This document shows, piece after piece, positions 34,575-41,808 of a stretch of 64,000 bases of DNA. The notes beneath the pieces were generated by a model. It searched no databases. It had not been told where the DNA came from and worked only from the letters and a program-made list of their open reading frames with translations. How positions within the stretch are numbered: position 1 is the first letter of the stretch; the number at the start of each line of letters is the position of its first letter. Position numbers and translations under genes: made by a program. Where the stretch lies: positions 372,001-436,000 of the forward strand of contig CBDDTF010000004.1 of the NCBI GenBank assembly GCA_965233705.1, written 5' to 3'. Source of the DNA: Algihabitans sp965233705. Lineage in GTDB: Bacteria > Pseudomonadota > Alphaproteobacteria > Kiloniellales > DSM-21159.

Positions 34575-34799
34575 ATGAAGAAGCGCTCCGTCGTGATCGC
34601 CGGGCATGCCACCTCGCTCACCCTGGAAGAGCCGTTCTGGCAGGCGCTCAAGGAGATCGCCCAGGCCCGCGCGACCACGGTCAGCGCCCTGGTCGAGCGG
34701 ATCGACGCCGAGCGCACCGAAGCGGGCGAGCCGAACCTCTCCAGCGCGGTGCGGGTCTGGGTCTTCGAGCGGGTGAGGCGGGACGCCGGGCGGGTCTGA
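34575..34799 (+). CDS. Ribbon-helix-helix domain protein
   Basis: This 74-residue protein begins MKKRSVVIAGHATSLTLEEP and continues FWQALKEIAQARATTVSALV. It is the RHH form found as a stand-alone small protein next to fumC in many alphaproteobacteria. It presumably binds DNA as a dimer; the target is unknown. GCAGG lies about 8 nt before the ATG. A GTG three codons upstream is less likely. Confidence 0.8.
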   Translation: MKKRSVVIAGHATSLTLEEPFWQALKEIAQARATTVSALVERIDAERTEAGEPNLSSAVRVWVFERVRRDAGRV

Positions 34800-34840
34800 C
34801 ACCGCTGAACGCTTGCACGACAGGGGGAGACAGGCGGGCT

Positions 34841-34902
34841 AGAGCGATGCCCGACCTGAGGGACTCGCCTTGGCGAGTCGCCAGGTCGGAGAGCGTCGCT
34901 CC
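34841..34902. repeat. Hairpin repeat, diverged B1-type copy
   Basis: The long stem is AGAGCGATGC, CCGACCTG, GACTCGCC (34862-34869), TT loop, GGCGAGTC (34872-34879), CAGGTCGG (34882-34889), GCGTCGCTC (34893-34901). Compared with the copy at 34979-35040, the inner stem differs at two positions on each side. Both changes are compensated (C-G in place of A-T), so pairing is kept. Confidence 0.8.
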
Positions 34903-34913
34903 AAGTCTCTGAG

Positions 34914-34980
34914 TTCGGGCGGCTTTTGCCCGACCGGCGGACGCGCTGATGCGCGTCCAAGCGGTCGCAAATCACTCTAG
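34914..34980. repeat. Hairpin repeat, A-type copy
   Basis: TTCGGGCGGCTTTTG opens the element, then CGACC (34931-34935), GGACGCGC (34939-34946), TGAT loop, GCGCGTCC (34951-34958), CGGTCG and the shared terminus ATCACTCTAG (34971-34980). It abuts the 139-bp repeat that follows. Its left half is recognisably related to the B2 hairpin (GGGCGGTTTTGGGCCGATCGG). Confidence 0.8.
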
Positions 34981-35116
34981 AACGATGCCCGACCTGATCG
35001 AATCGCATTTGCGATTCGCCAGGTCGGACAGCATCACTCTAACACTATGGTTTAGGGCGGTTTTGGGCCGATCGGCGGACCCACGTCGTGGTTCCACTCG
35101 ATCGGAAACCGCCCTA
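34978..35116 (+). repeat. 139-bp double-hairpin repeat, copy 1
   Basis: It contains hairpin B1 (34979-35040: CCGACCTG, GAATCGCA, TT, TGCGATTC, CAGGTCGG) and hairpin B2 (35053-35116: TAGGGCGGTTT at the left end, AAACCGCCCTA at the right end, with CGATCGG arms inside). The reverse complement occurs at 41670-41808 with a single mismatch. No promoter or gene is visible in the 388-bp gap 34800-35187 beyond these repeats and the ribosome site AAGGAG before the gene at 35188. Confidence 0.9.
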
Positions 35117-35187
35117 GGGAGCAAACGGCCTGTCCTTGCGTTGACGGGAGCGAAGGATTCCGACGCACAGGATAAGGAGCCGTCCGC

Positions 35188-35490
35188 ATGTCCATGAAGG
35201 AAGCCTACGAGCAGAAGCTCGACGCCCAGCTTGCCGAGTGGAAGGCCGAGATCGACAAGCTGAAGGCCCGCGCCGAGCAGGCCGATGCCGACACGCGCGT
35301 CGCCTACAACCGCCAGATCCAGGATCTGGAGGCCAAGCGCGAGGCGACGGAGCAGCGCATGCAGGAGCTGCGCCAGGCCAGCGAGGACGCCTGGACCGAT
35401 ATGAAGGCGGGCGTCGAGGCGGCCTTCGACGAGTTGAGCCAGTCGGTGCGCTCGGCCGCCAGCCACTTCGGCATGTCGAGCCGGAGCTGA
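35188..35490 (+). CDS. Small coiled-coil protein
   Basis: This 100-residue protein is almost entirely one predicted coiled coil (EQKLDAQLAEWKAEIDKLKA, then QIQDLEAKREATEQRMQELR). It ends in an amphipathic segment, ELSQSVRSAASHFG. AAGGAG precedes the ATG at good spacing. Similar small helical proteins are annotated as hypothetical or stress-related; function is unknown. It lies directly beside the hairpin repeats. Confidence 0.75.
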   Translation: MSMKEAYEQKLDAQLAEWKAEIDKLKARAEQADADTRVAYNRQIQDLEAKREATEQRMQELRQASEDAWTDMKAGVEAAFDELSQSVRSAASHFGMSSRS

Positions 35491-35494
35491 CGGC

Positions 35495-36370
35495 TCAGCA
35501 CGGCCCAACCGCCGCCTGGTCCAGACCGAGTCGGTCGGACAGGCGGCGAAACCATTCGCACGGCACGCGCGGCGCCCGCCCGTCGAGGTTCGGCGCGCCG
35601 CGCCCGGCGGCCAGGTCCGCGGCCGCAATGGTGCGCGTTTCCAGGGAAAAGCGGGTCAGCCCGGTCGCGTTGACGGCGCTGGCATGAAGCTGCGCGGCCG
35701 AGAAGGCGACGACCTCCCCGACCTCGGGCAGCAGCGGTTCCGCCCTGGCGAGGTCGGGCGGGGTCAGCGGACTCGGCAGGTTCGGGTAGGCCGCCTCGGG
35801 GTCGCGCCCCGCTTGGCGGGCCTGGCGGCGCGCCGTCTTCAACGCCTCCCAATCCCACCCGGCGCTGTCGTTCGCGATCGGCCGGTCCCAGTAGTCGGGA
35901 AACAGCAGCAGCGTGCGCCCGGGCGCCAGCGGGGTGACCGGCAGCCACCAGTTCACCTGGGCCGGCTGGTTGGAGCCCCAGGAGTCCCGGTGCGGGTGCA
36001 GCGGCCGGGTGCGGCGCTGCGCCCGGCCGATCCGCGAGGGCTGACAGCGCAGGTGGAAGGCGTCGACGTAGGTGGTTTCGGGATCGCAGCCCAGCGCCGT
36101 GAGCAGTCGCGCGAAGGCGGCGGCCGCCTCGGGGTCCTTGCGCCAGGCGGCGGTGAGCTGCGCGACCCGGTGCAGGAACACCGCCTCGTCCAGCGCGTGC
36201 TGCGCCTGCGCCGGGTCGTCGCTTTCCGGAAAGGCCGCGCGCAGCCGGTCCAACGCCAGCGCCACCAGGGCGCGGCTCTCGGGCAGCGCGGGGAACAGCA
36301 GCACCTCGCCGGCGAACAGCCGGGCATTGCGCGTCGGCTCCGGCAAGGGGGCGGCCAGGCGCGCCGGCAC
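35495..36370 (-). CDS. Phytanoyl-CoA-dioxygenase-like 2OG-Fe(II) oxygenase
   Basis: This 291-residue protein starts at GTG. Iron ligands of the jelly-roll oxygenase fold are visible: H127-x-D129 in LHPHRDSWGSNQPAQVNWWL and H229 in FSAAQLHASAVNATG, with Arg of TRFSLETRTI as probable 2-oxoglutarate contact. It likely hydroxylates a small molecule, but the substrate is unknown. It starts 11 bp after the stop of the AsmA-family gene on the same strand and is probably cotranscribed. Confidence 0.78.
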   Translation of the reverse strand: MPARLAAPLPEPTRNARLFAGEVLLFPALPESRALVALALDRLRAAFPESDDPAQAQHALDEAVFLHRVAQLTAAWRKDPEAAAAFARLLTALGCDPETTYVDAFHLRCQPSRIGRAQRRTRPLHPHRDSWGSNQPAQVNWWLPVTPLAPGRTLLLFPDYWDRPIANDSAGWDWEALKTARRQARQAGRDPEAAYPNLPSPLTPPDLARAEPLLPEVGEVVAFSAAQLHASAVNATGLTRFSLETRTIAAADLAAGRGAPNLDGRAPRVPCEWFRRLSDRLGLDQAAVGPC

Positions 36371-36381
36371 GCTCCGCCGCC

Positions 36382-39300
36382 CTACTGCTGCAGGTTCTTG
36401 AACAGGCCGCGCAGCAGCTCCTTGCCCTGATCGCGCAACACCTCCTCCGGCGACCGCGGCTCCTGCGGCTGCCCTTCGGGCGCCGTCTGGCCGCCGGCCG
36501 GCTGGTCGTCGCTCTGGCCCTCGGCCGGCGCCGGTGCGCGGTCGCGCTGGAAGGGCTGGCCCGAGACCCGGACGTCGGGATCGTCGAGCGCGCCGCGCAG
36601 CACCGCCGTCAGGTAGGGCTGCTGCTCCTCGCCGCGGTAGAGGTCGGTGCGCAGGTCGATGCCCCAGTCCGGCAGATTGGCGGCGACCCCCTGGCTGCGC
36701 GCCACGGCGTTGCGGCCGACCAGGGTCAGGTCGTCGGTGCGCACCACGCCCTGGGCGATGTCGAAGCTGCCGCTCAGCTCGGCCGGCGCCCCGGCGAAGG
36801 CGTTGAAGACGGTGTTGACGGTATCGCTCAGGCCGCGCAGCTCCTTGATCTGCTGGCCGAGGATGCCGAGCAGCAGGTTGCCCACGGCCTCCTCGCCGCG
36901 CGCCTTGAGGGTGAGCTGGCCGCCGACCCGGCCCTGGCCGGCCAGGTTGCCGACGAGCTGCGCCTCGCTGGCGCCGCGGCTGCGGCCGCTGAACTCGATG
37001 TCCAGCGGGCCGCTGACGCGCCCGCCCGCGGGGCTGTCGGCCGGCACGAGCTGGGCGCTGTCCAGCCGGCTGCCGGTGGCCGCGAACTCCAGCGCGGCGG
37101 CGGCCGGATCGCGCGCGTCCAGCGTCAGCTCCAGGCGCAGGTTGCCGCCGGCGGCGGTGCCGGTCAGCGGCGCCACGCGCAGCACCGCGTTGTCCAGGCT
37201 GAGCGGCAGGCTGGCCTGGCGCAGCGCGAACTGGCCGCGGCTGATCGACTCGGCGGTGACGTTGGCCTGCGCTGTCAGGCGCGACAGCGCCTCCAGTCCC
37301 AGCGGTTCGCGCGACCAGCGGCTCGACTGGCCGCCGCCGCCGGACAGGCTGTCGTCGAGCAGCCGGTCGAGCGCAAGCTGGCCGAACTGCAGCTCGGCCT
37401 GCAGGTCCGGGCGTGCGCCGGTCATGTCGAGCGTGGTGCGGCCGGCCAGGCTGGTGGGCCCCAGCGTGCCGCTGAGGTCGGCGACCTCGACGCGCAGCGG
37501 CGTGCCGCTCAGCCGCGCCTGGGCGCTGAGGCCGACGCCCTCGCGCAGGCTCGGCGGCAGGTCCAGGGCGCCGAGCAGGCGGCGGAGCTGCGGCAGCTCG
37601 ACCGCGGCGTCGAAGGCGTAGCTCATCTGCGCGCCGGTCAGGCCGCTGGCGGTGCCGCGACCTCGCAGTTCGCCGCCGAGCAGGCCGAGGCGCGTGTCGT
37701 AGCTCAGCTCGCCGTCCGGGCTGCCGCTCACCGTGGTGTCGAGGTCGAGGGCGCCGAGCCCGGCGAGCTGGTCGGCGGCCGGGCCGATCAGCTCGGCCAG
37801 GCGCGCCCCGGCCACGCCCCGGGCAGTCAGCCGCAGGTCCTCGAACGCCAGGCGCGCGCCGGTCAGCAGGCGGCCCGCGGCGCCGACCTGCCCGCCCAGC
37901 AGCGTGCCGGAGAGGTCCAGGCGCAGGTCCTCGGCCGTGCCGGAGAGAGGCCCGGACAGCGCGACCGGGCCCAGCCGCGCGAGCGGCGAATCGCCCAGGC
38001 CCGCCAGCGCCGCCAGGCGCCGGGTGCCCGAGAGGTCGAGCGCGACCTGTCCGTCGCGCAGCGCCGGCGCGCCCAGCGGGTCGGCGACCTGGCCGGCGAA
38101 GGACAGGCTGCCTTCGGAGATGCGGGCCGAGAGGTCGGCGCGCAGCGCCCCGGCGCTGCCGCTGGCCTGCCCCTCGGCGCTGAGACGGCCCAGCCCGGCC
38201 AGCGGGCCGCCGGCGGGCTGGCCCAGCAGGCGGGCCAGCCGGGCGGTATCCGGCACCTCGACGCGGAACTGCCCCTCGCGCAGCTCCGGCGCGTCGGGCA
38301 GCCCCGCGAGCACGCCGGCGAAGCGGCCGGAGCCGCCGACCAGGTCGCCGACCTCCAGCGCCTGCACCGTGACCACCGCGTCGCGCACCTGCGCCTGCAG
38401 GGAGATGTCGCCGGCCTGCTGGCCGCGGTAGGTCAGGCTGCCGACGACGATGTGCAGGTTGGCGTTGAAGGCGTCGAGCGGGTTGCGCGCGGCGGCGCTG
38501 CCGCCGGCTGCGCCGCCGCTCTCGTTCGCCGCCTCGTCGCTTTGCGCGACTTGGGTCGCCAGCGGTCCGCCGCCGCCGCCCGAGCCCGGCAGGTAGGCGT
38601 CGAGATTGAGACGGTCGACGGTCAGGCCGGCGCCGAAGGCCGGCTTGGCCTGGCCGAGGGCCAGGTCGAGGCCGCCGCGCAGGGTCGTCGAGTCGATCTC
38701 CAGCACCAGGTCGCTGAAGCGCGCGCGCTCCGGCGTGACGTCGAGCCCGCTGGACAGGGAGGCGCGGCGCAGGCGGTCGTTGGGCACCGGCGGCAGCTCC
38801 AGCGCCAGCCAGTCGGCCAGACCGCGCAGATTGTCGCTCGCCGCCTCCAGGCTGCCGACGAAGCGCGGCGCGCCGGCCTGGGCGGTCAGCCGCCCGGCGA
38901 GCGAGAGGTCGCCGCCGGCCGGCAGCAGCGCCAGCGCCTGATCCAGGGTGACGGCGCCGTCGGCCAGCCGCCCGCTGAGCAGGACCTGGCGCACCACCTC
39001 GCCCCGGTAGACCAGGGCGTCGATCAGCAGCTCGACGCCCAGCGCCATGTCGCCCGGCAGGGCGAAGGCCGGCGCGCCGCCGTCGCCCGCCGTTTGCGTC
39101 TGGGTTTGGAGCTGGGTTTGGGGCTGGGTCTGGCCGCCGCCGCCGCCCAGCGGGTCCGCCAGCAGGGCGTCGAGGTCGAGCCGTGCGACGTTGAGCGCGA
39201 GGCGTCCGTCGAGGCTGCGTCCCTCCACCTGCGGGGCGAGGTCGAGCTCCGCGTCACCCTGGGCCGTGATGCCGCCCAGGCTGAGCTGGAGATCGCTGAC

Positions 39301-40305
39301 GGTCAGCCGGCTGCCGGCGTAGCGCAGGTTGCCGTCGAGCCCGAAGTCGGCGGCGAGCTGGCTCGGCAGCGCACGGCCGGCGGCGAGGGCCTCGGCCAGC
39401 AGCGCCAGGTTCTCGCCCTCGGCCTGCAGCTCGCCCTCCAGCGCCGTCGCGGCGGCGTCCAGCGTGCCGCTGAAGGTGACGGTGGCGTCGCCCGCCTCGG
39501 CCAGGTTCAGGTCGAGGGCGAGCGGGGTGGCGCCGCCGTCCAGGCGGCCGCTGCGCGCGGCGAAGGCGAGCGGCTGGCCGCGCGCCCGCGCCGTGCCCTC
39601 GGCCTGGAAGGGCCCTTGCAGACTGCCGGCGGAGACTTCGGCGTCCAGCGCCTCGACCCGCTCCTCGGTCCCGCTGGCGAGATCGCGGTAGATCACCGTG
39701 CCCCGCTCGATGCTGACGGCGTCCAGGCGGATCGCCAGGCCCGCCTCGGCCGCCGGGCCGGACCCGCTGCCGGACGCGCTGCCGGACTCGCTGGGGGAAG
39801 CGTCGGGCGCGCTCTCGGCGGACGGCTGGGGCGCGGCCAGCGGGTCGGCCGGGGCGGCGGTCTCTGCGGGGGCCGGCTCGGCGGTTTGCGGCGGCGTGCC
39901 GGTCGCGTCGCCGGGCGCGGCGAACTGCCAGTTGCCGCGCCCGTCGGGCAGGCGCTCCAGGGTCACCGTCGGCGCCACCAGGACGACCGAGCGCACCACC
40001 ACCTCGCCGGTCAGCAGCGGCGCCAGCGCCACCTTGACCTCCAGCGCCTCCAGCTCGGCCAGGTTCTCCGCCTGTCCGCCCGGCAGGTTGGCCAGGCGCA
40101 CCTCGGCCGCCGTCAGGCGCGGGCTCGGCAGGATCGACAGGCCGACGTCGCCGGCGATGGTCAGCGACCGGCCGGTGGCGGCCTCCACCTCCTGGGCGAT
40201 GCGCGCCCGGTAGGCGTTCCAGTCGACGAAGGAGGGCAGCACCAGCACCGCGGCGACGGCCAGCAGCAGCAGCACGACAAGGCCGGCGACGATCTTCCTG
40301 AGCAA
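36382..40305 (-). CDS. Large AsmA-family envelope protein
   Basis: This 1307-residue protein has an N-terminal membrane anchor (KIVAGLVVLLLLAVAAVLVL) directly followed by FVDWNAYRARIAQEVEAATG and RSLTIAGDVGLSILPSPRLT, the AsmA signature. The rest is a long series of beta-strand repeats typical of AsmA/TamB/YhdP bridge-like proteins that span the periplasm and are thought to move phospholipid to the outer membrane. Low-complexity inserts (Gln/Thr around QTQPQTQLQTQTQ, Ser/Gly/Pro in the first 200 residues) interrupt it. The start is TTG with GGAG about 9 nt upstream. No ATG precedes the anchor. Confidence 0.9.
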   Translation of the reverse strand: MLRKIVAGLVVLLLLAVAAVLVLPSFVDWNAYRARIAQEVEAATGRSLTIAGDVGLSILPSPRLTAAEVRLANLPGGQAENLAELEALEVKVALAPLLTGEVVVRSVVLVAPTVTLERLPDGRGNWQFAAPGDATGTPPQTAEPAPAETAAPADPLAAPQPSAESAPDASPSESGSASGSGSGPAAEAGLAIRLDAVSIERGTVIYRDLASGTEERVEALDAEVSAGSLQGPFQAEGTARARGQPLAFAARSGRLDGGATPLALDLNLAEAGDATVTFSGTLDAAATALEGELQAEGENLALLAEALAAGRALPSQLAADFGLDGNLRYAGSRLTVSDLQLSLGGITAQGDAELDLAPQVEGRSLDGRLALNVARLDLDALLADPLGGGGGQTQPQTQLQTQTQTAGDGGAPAFALPGDMALGVELLIDALVYRGEVVRQVLLSGRLADGAVTLDQALALLPAGGDLSLAGRLTAQAGAPRFVGSLEAASDNLRGLADWLALELPPVPNDRLRRASLSSGLDVTPERARFSDLVLEIDSTTLRGGLDLALGQAKPAFGAGLTVDRLNLDAYLPGSGGGGGPLATQVAQSDEAANESGGAAGGSAAARNPLDAFNANLHIVVGSLTYRGQQAGDISLQAQVRDAVVTVQALEVGDLVGGSGRFAGVLAGLPDAPELREGQFRVEVPDTARLARLLGQPAGGPLAGLGRLSAEGQASGSAGALRADLSARISEGSLSFAGQVADPLGAPALRDGQVALDLSGTRRLAALAGLGDSPLARLGPVALSGPLSGTAEDLRLDLSGTLLGGQVGAAGRLLTGARLAFEDLRLTARGVAGARLAELIGPAADQLAGLGALDLDTTVSGSPDGELSYDTRLGLLGGELRGRGTASGLTGAQMSYAFDAAVELPQLRRLLGALDLPPSLREGVGLSAQARLSGTPLRVEVADLSGTLGPTSLAGRTTLDMTGARPDLQAELQFGQLALDRLLDDSLSGGGGQSSRWSREPLGLEALSRLTAQANVTAESISRGQFALRQASLPLSLDNAVLRVAPLTGTAAGGNLRLELTLDARDPAAAALEFAATGSRLDSAQLVPADSPAGGRVSGPLDIEFSGRSRGASEAQLVGNLAGQGRVGGQLTLKARGEEAVGNLLLGILGQQIKELRGLSDTVNTVFNAFAGAPAELSGSFDIAQGVVRTDDLTLVGRNAVARSQGVAANLPDWGIDLRTDLYRGEEQQPYLTAVLRGALDDPDVRVSGQPFQRDRAPAPAEGQSDDQPAGGQTAPEGQPQEPRSPEEVLRDQGKELLRGLFKNLQQ

Positions 40306-40463
40306 ACCGAAAGCTCCCCATACGGTGGAAAAGCGGACTGGTATTCAGCCACAAAGAGATTACCATCGATCCCGCGGCAGCCGAGGCGGCCTCTGAGTCT
40401 GCCATATCCGCATGACAGGTGGCAGTCCGGCAACGAAGGGCCAGCGAGGAAAGGCGGACAACC

Positions 40464-40670
40464 ATGGGCGAGGTGGTCAACCTGCGCCAGGTGCGCAAGG
40501 CGAGGGAGCGGGCCGAGAAGGAGAGCCGCGCGGCGGAAAACCGCGCCCGGCACGGCCGCAACAAGGCGGAAAAGGCGCTGGAGCGGGCCGAGAGGGACGC
40601 CGTGCGACGCCAGCTCGACGGGCATGCGCGCGGCCGCACGCCGGACGACGACCAGGACGCCGGCGCTTAA
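40464..40670 (+). CDS. DUF4169 family protein
   Basis: This 68-residue, highly charged helical protein (MGEVVNLRQVRKARERAEKE, then ENRARHGRNKAEKALERAER, ending in RRQLDGH and a short acidic tail) matches the DUF4169 family, which is almost confined to alphaproteobacteria and has no known role. AAGGCGGA precedes the ATG. Its stop codon lies in the first unit of a 20-bp tandem duplication. Confidence 0.85.
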   Translation: MGEVVNLRQVRKARERAEKESRAAENRARHGRNKAEKALERAERDAVRRQLDGHARGRTPDDDQDAGA

Positions 40671-40693
40671 GGCAGGACGCCGGCGCTTAGGGC
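40654..40693. repeat. 20-bp tandem duplication at the end of the DUF4169 gene
   Basis: AGGACGCCGGCGCTTAAGGC (40654-40673) is directly repeated at 40674-40693 with one mismatch. The first unit encodes the last residues and the TAA stop. Confidence 0.85.
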
Positions 40694-40707
40694 AGGGTGG
40701 GACCCTG

Positions 40708-40734
40708 TGGACCCGCGCCCACGGGTCCGGCGAT
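40708..40734. repeat. Short palindromic repeat, C-type copy 1
   Basis: A 27-bp sequence centred on GGACCCG/CGGGTCC and followed by GGCGAT. It matches 62207-62233 at 24 of 27 positions. The stem-plus-GSCGAT layout resembles the core of the A and B2 hairpins. Confidence 0.6.
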
Positions 40735-40748
40735 CACACGACACCGGT

Positions 40749-40826
40749 TCTCCGTCATAGCGTTAGGCCGGCGTGTCGCGGCCGGCGGACGCGCTGAGGC
40801 GCGTCCAAACGGTCGCAATCACTCTA
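40749..40826. repeat. Hairpin repeat, A-type copy beside the insertion sequence
   Basis: TCTCCGTCATAG (40749-40760) is followed by TTAGGCCGG and the stem GGACGCGC (40787-40794)/GCGCGTCC (40799-40806), with GGTCGC (40811-40816) and the terminus ATCACTCTA. The insertion sequence begins immediately after the terminal TA. Confidence 0.8.
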
Positions 40827-41669
40827 GGCTCCGGACCCATAAAAGGCTTGCCGGCGCGAGGGCAGGTTTGATTCAAGCTTCCAAACGGTAGGGAGCTTGC
40901 GATGTCGGAGAGCCATTTCTGGCTGAGCGAGGCGCAGTTTGCGCGCCTTCAGCCGCTGCTGCCGAACAAGCCGCGCGGTGTGCCGCGGGTGGACGACCGG
41001 CGTGTGATTAGCGGGATCGTCCACGTCCTCAGGACGGGGTGCCGATGGGCCGACGCACCGGCGGTCTACGGCCCGCGCAAGACGCTGTACAACCGCTATG
41101 TCCGCTGGGCCAAGGCCGGCGTCTGGGCCGAGGTGTTCCGCGCCTTGGCCGACAGCGGCGGTCCACCGGCCGAGCTGCTGCTCGACAGTTCGCACGTCAA
41201 GGCGCACCGCTGCGCGGCCGGCGGTAAAGGGGGGGCGCCGTCCACGCCATAGGCCGCTCGCGCGGCGGCCGGACCACCAAGATCCACGTTGCGACAGACG
41301 AACTGGGGCGGCCGCGCGCCGTGATCCTCACGCCAGGCCAGCGCGGCGACAGCCCTGTGGCGCTCGCGCTCGTTGGCGCTCTGCCGCCACCGCGCAGACT
41401 GATCGCCGACGCCGCCTACGACAGCGACGGCCTGCGCCGGTTCCTGAGCGAGCGCGGCACCGAACCGGTCGTGCCGAACAACCCGACGCGCAAGCGAAAA
41501 CACGCCTTCGATGCCGCCGCCTACCGGGCACGCAACGCGATCGAACGCACCTTCTGCAGGCTCAAGGACTGGCGACGCATCGCCACGCGCTACGACCGCC
41601 TGGCCGCAACGTTCGAAGCCGCCGTCCTCATCGGCGCAATCGTCTGCTATTGGTTATGAGTCCGGAGCC
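40827..41669 (+). mobile_element. IS5-family (IS427-type) insertion sequence, apparently intact
   Basis: This 843-bp element is bounded by 16-bp inverted repeats, GGCTCCGGACCCATAA (left) and the complement of 41654-41669 (right), with one mismatch. It is flanked by TA on both sides (40825-40826 and 41670-41671), and the reconstructed empty site reads CTAG. One transposase spans nearly the whole element in two overlapping frames. The end structure, TA duplication and CTAG target fit the IS427 group of IS5. Confidence 0.92.
40902..41659 (+). CDS. IS5-family transposase made by -1 frameshifting
   Basis: ORF A (40902-41252) carries LQPLLPNKPRGVPRVDDRRV and the first catalytic Asp in LLLDSSHVKAH. 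The -1 frame continues as GAVHAIGRSRGGRTTKIHVA, then the second Asp in LIADAAYDSDG and the Glu in RNAIERTFCRLKDWRRIATR. The frames meet at A-AAG-GGG-GGG (41226-41235), a classic slippery run, so the intact DDE protein is produced by programmed slippage. This is not a broken gene. The stop lies inside the right inverted repeat. Confidence 0.88.
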
Positions 41670-41808
41670 TAGGGCGGTTTCCGATCGAGTGGAACCACGA
41701 CGTGGGTCCGCCGATCGGCCCAAAACCGCCCTAAACCATAGTGTTAGAGTGATGCTGTCCGACCTGGCGAATCGCAAATGCGATTCGATCAGGTCGGGCA
41801 TCGCTCTA
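41670..41808 (-). repeat. 139-bp double-hairpin repeat, copy 2 (inverted)
   Basis: This is the reverse complement of 34978-35116 with one difference. B2 occupies 41670-41733 and B1 41746-41807. The left TA is shared with the IS target duplication, and the right end CTCTA supplies the TAG stop codon of the minus-strand dehydrogenase gene. Confidence 0.9.

Noticed and set aside
40902..41659. Transposase as a frameshifted pseudogene
   Set aside because: The frames overlap at an A-AAG-GGG-GGG slippery run in the -1 direction and both halves keep the DDE residues and intact ends, as expected for programmed frameshifting.
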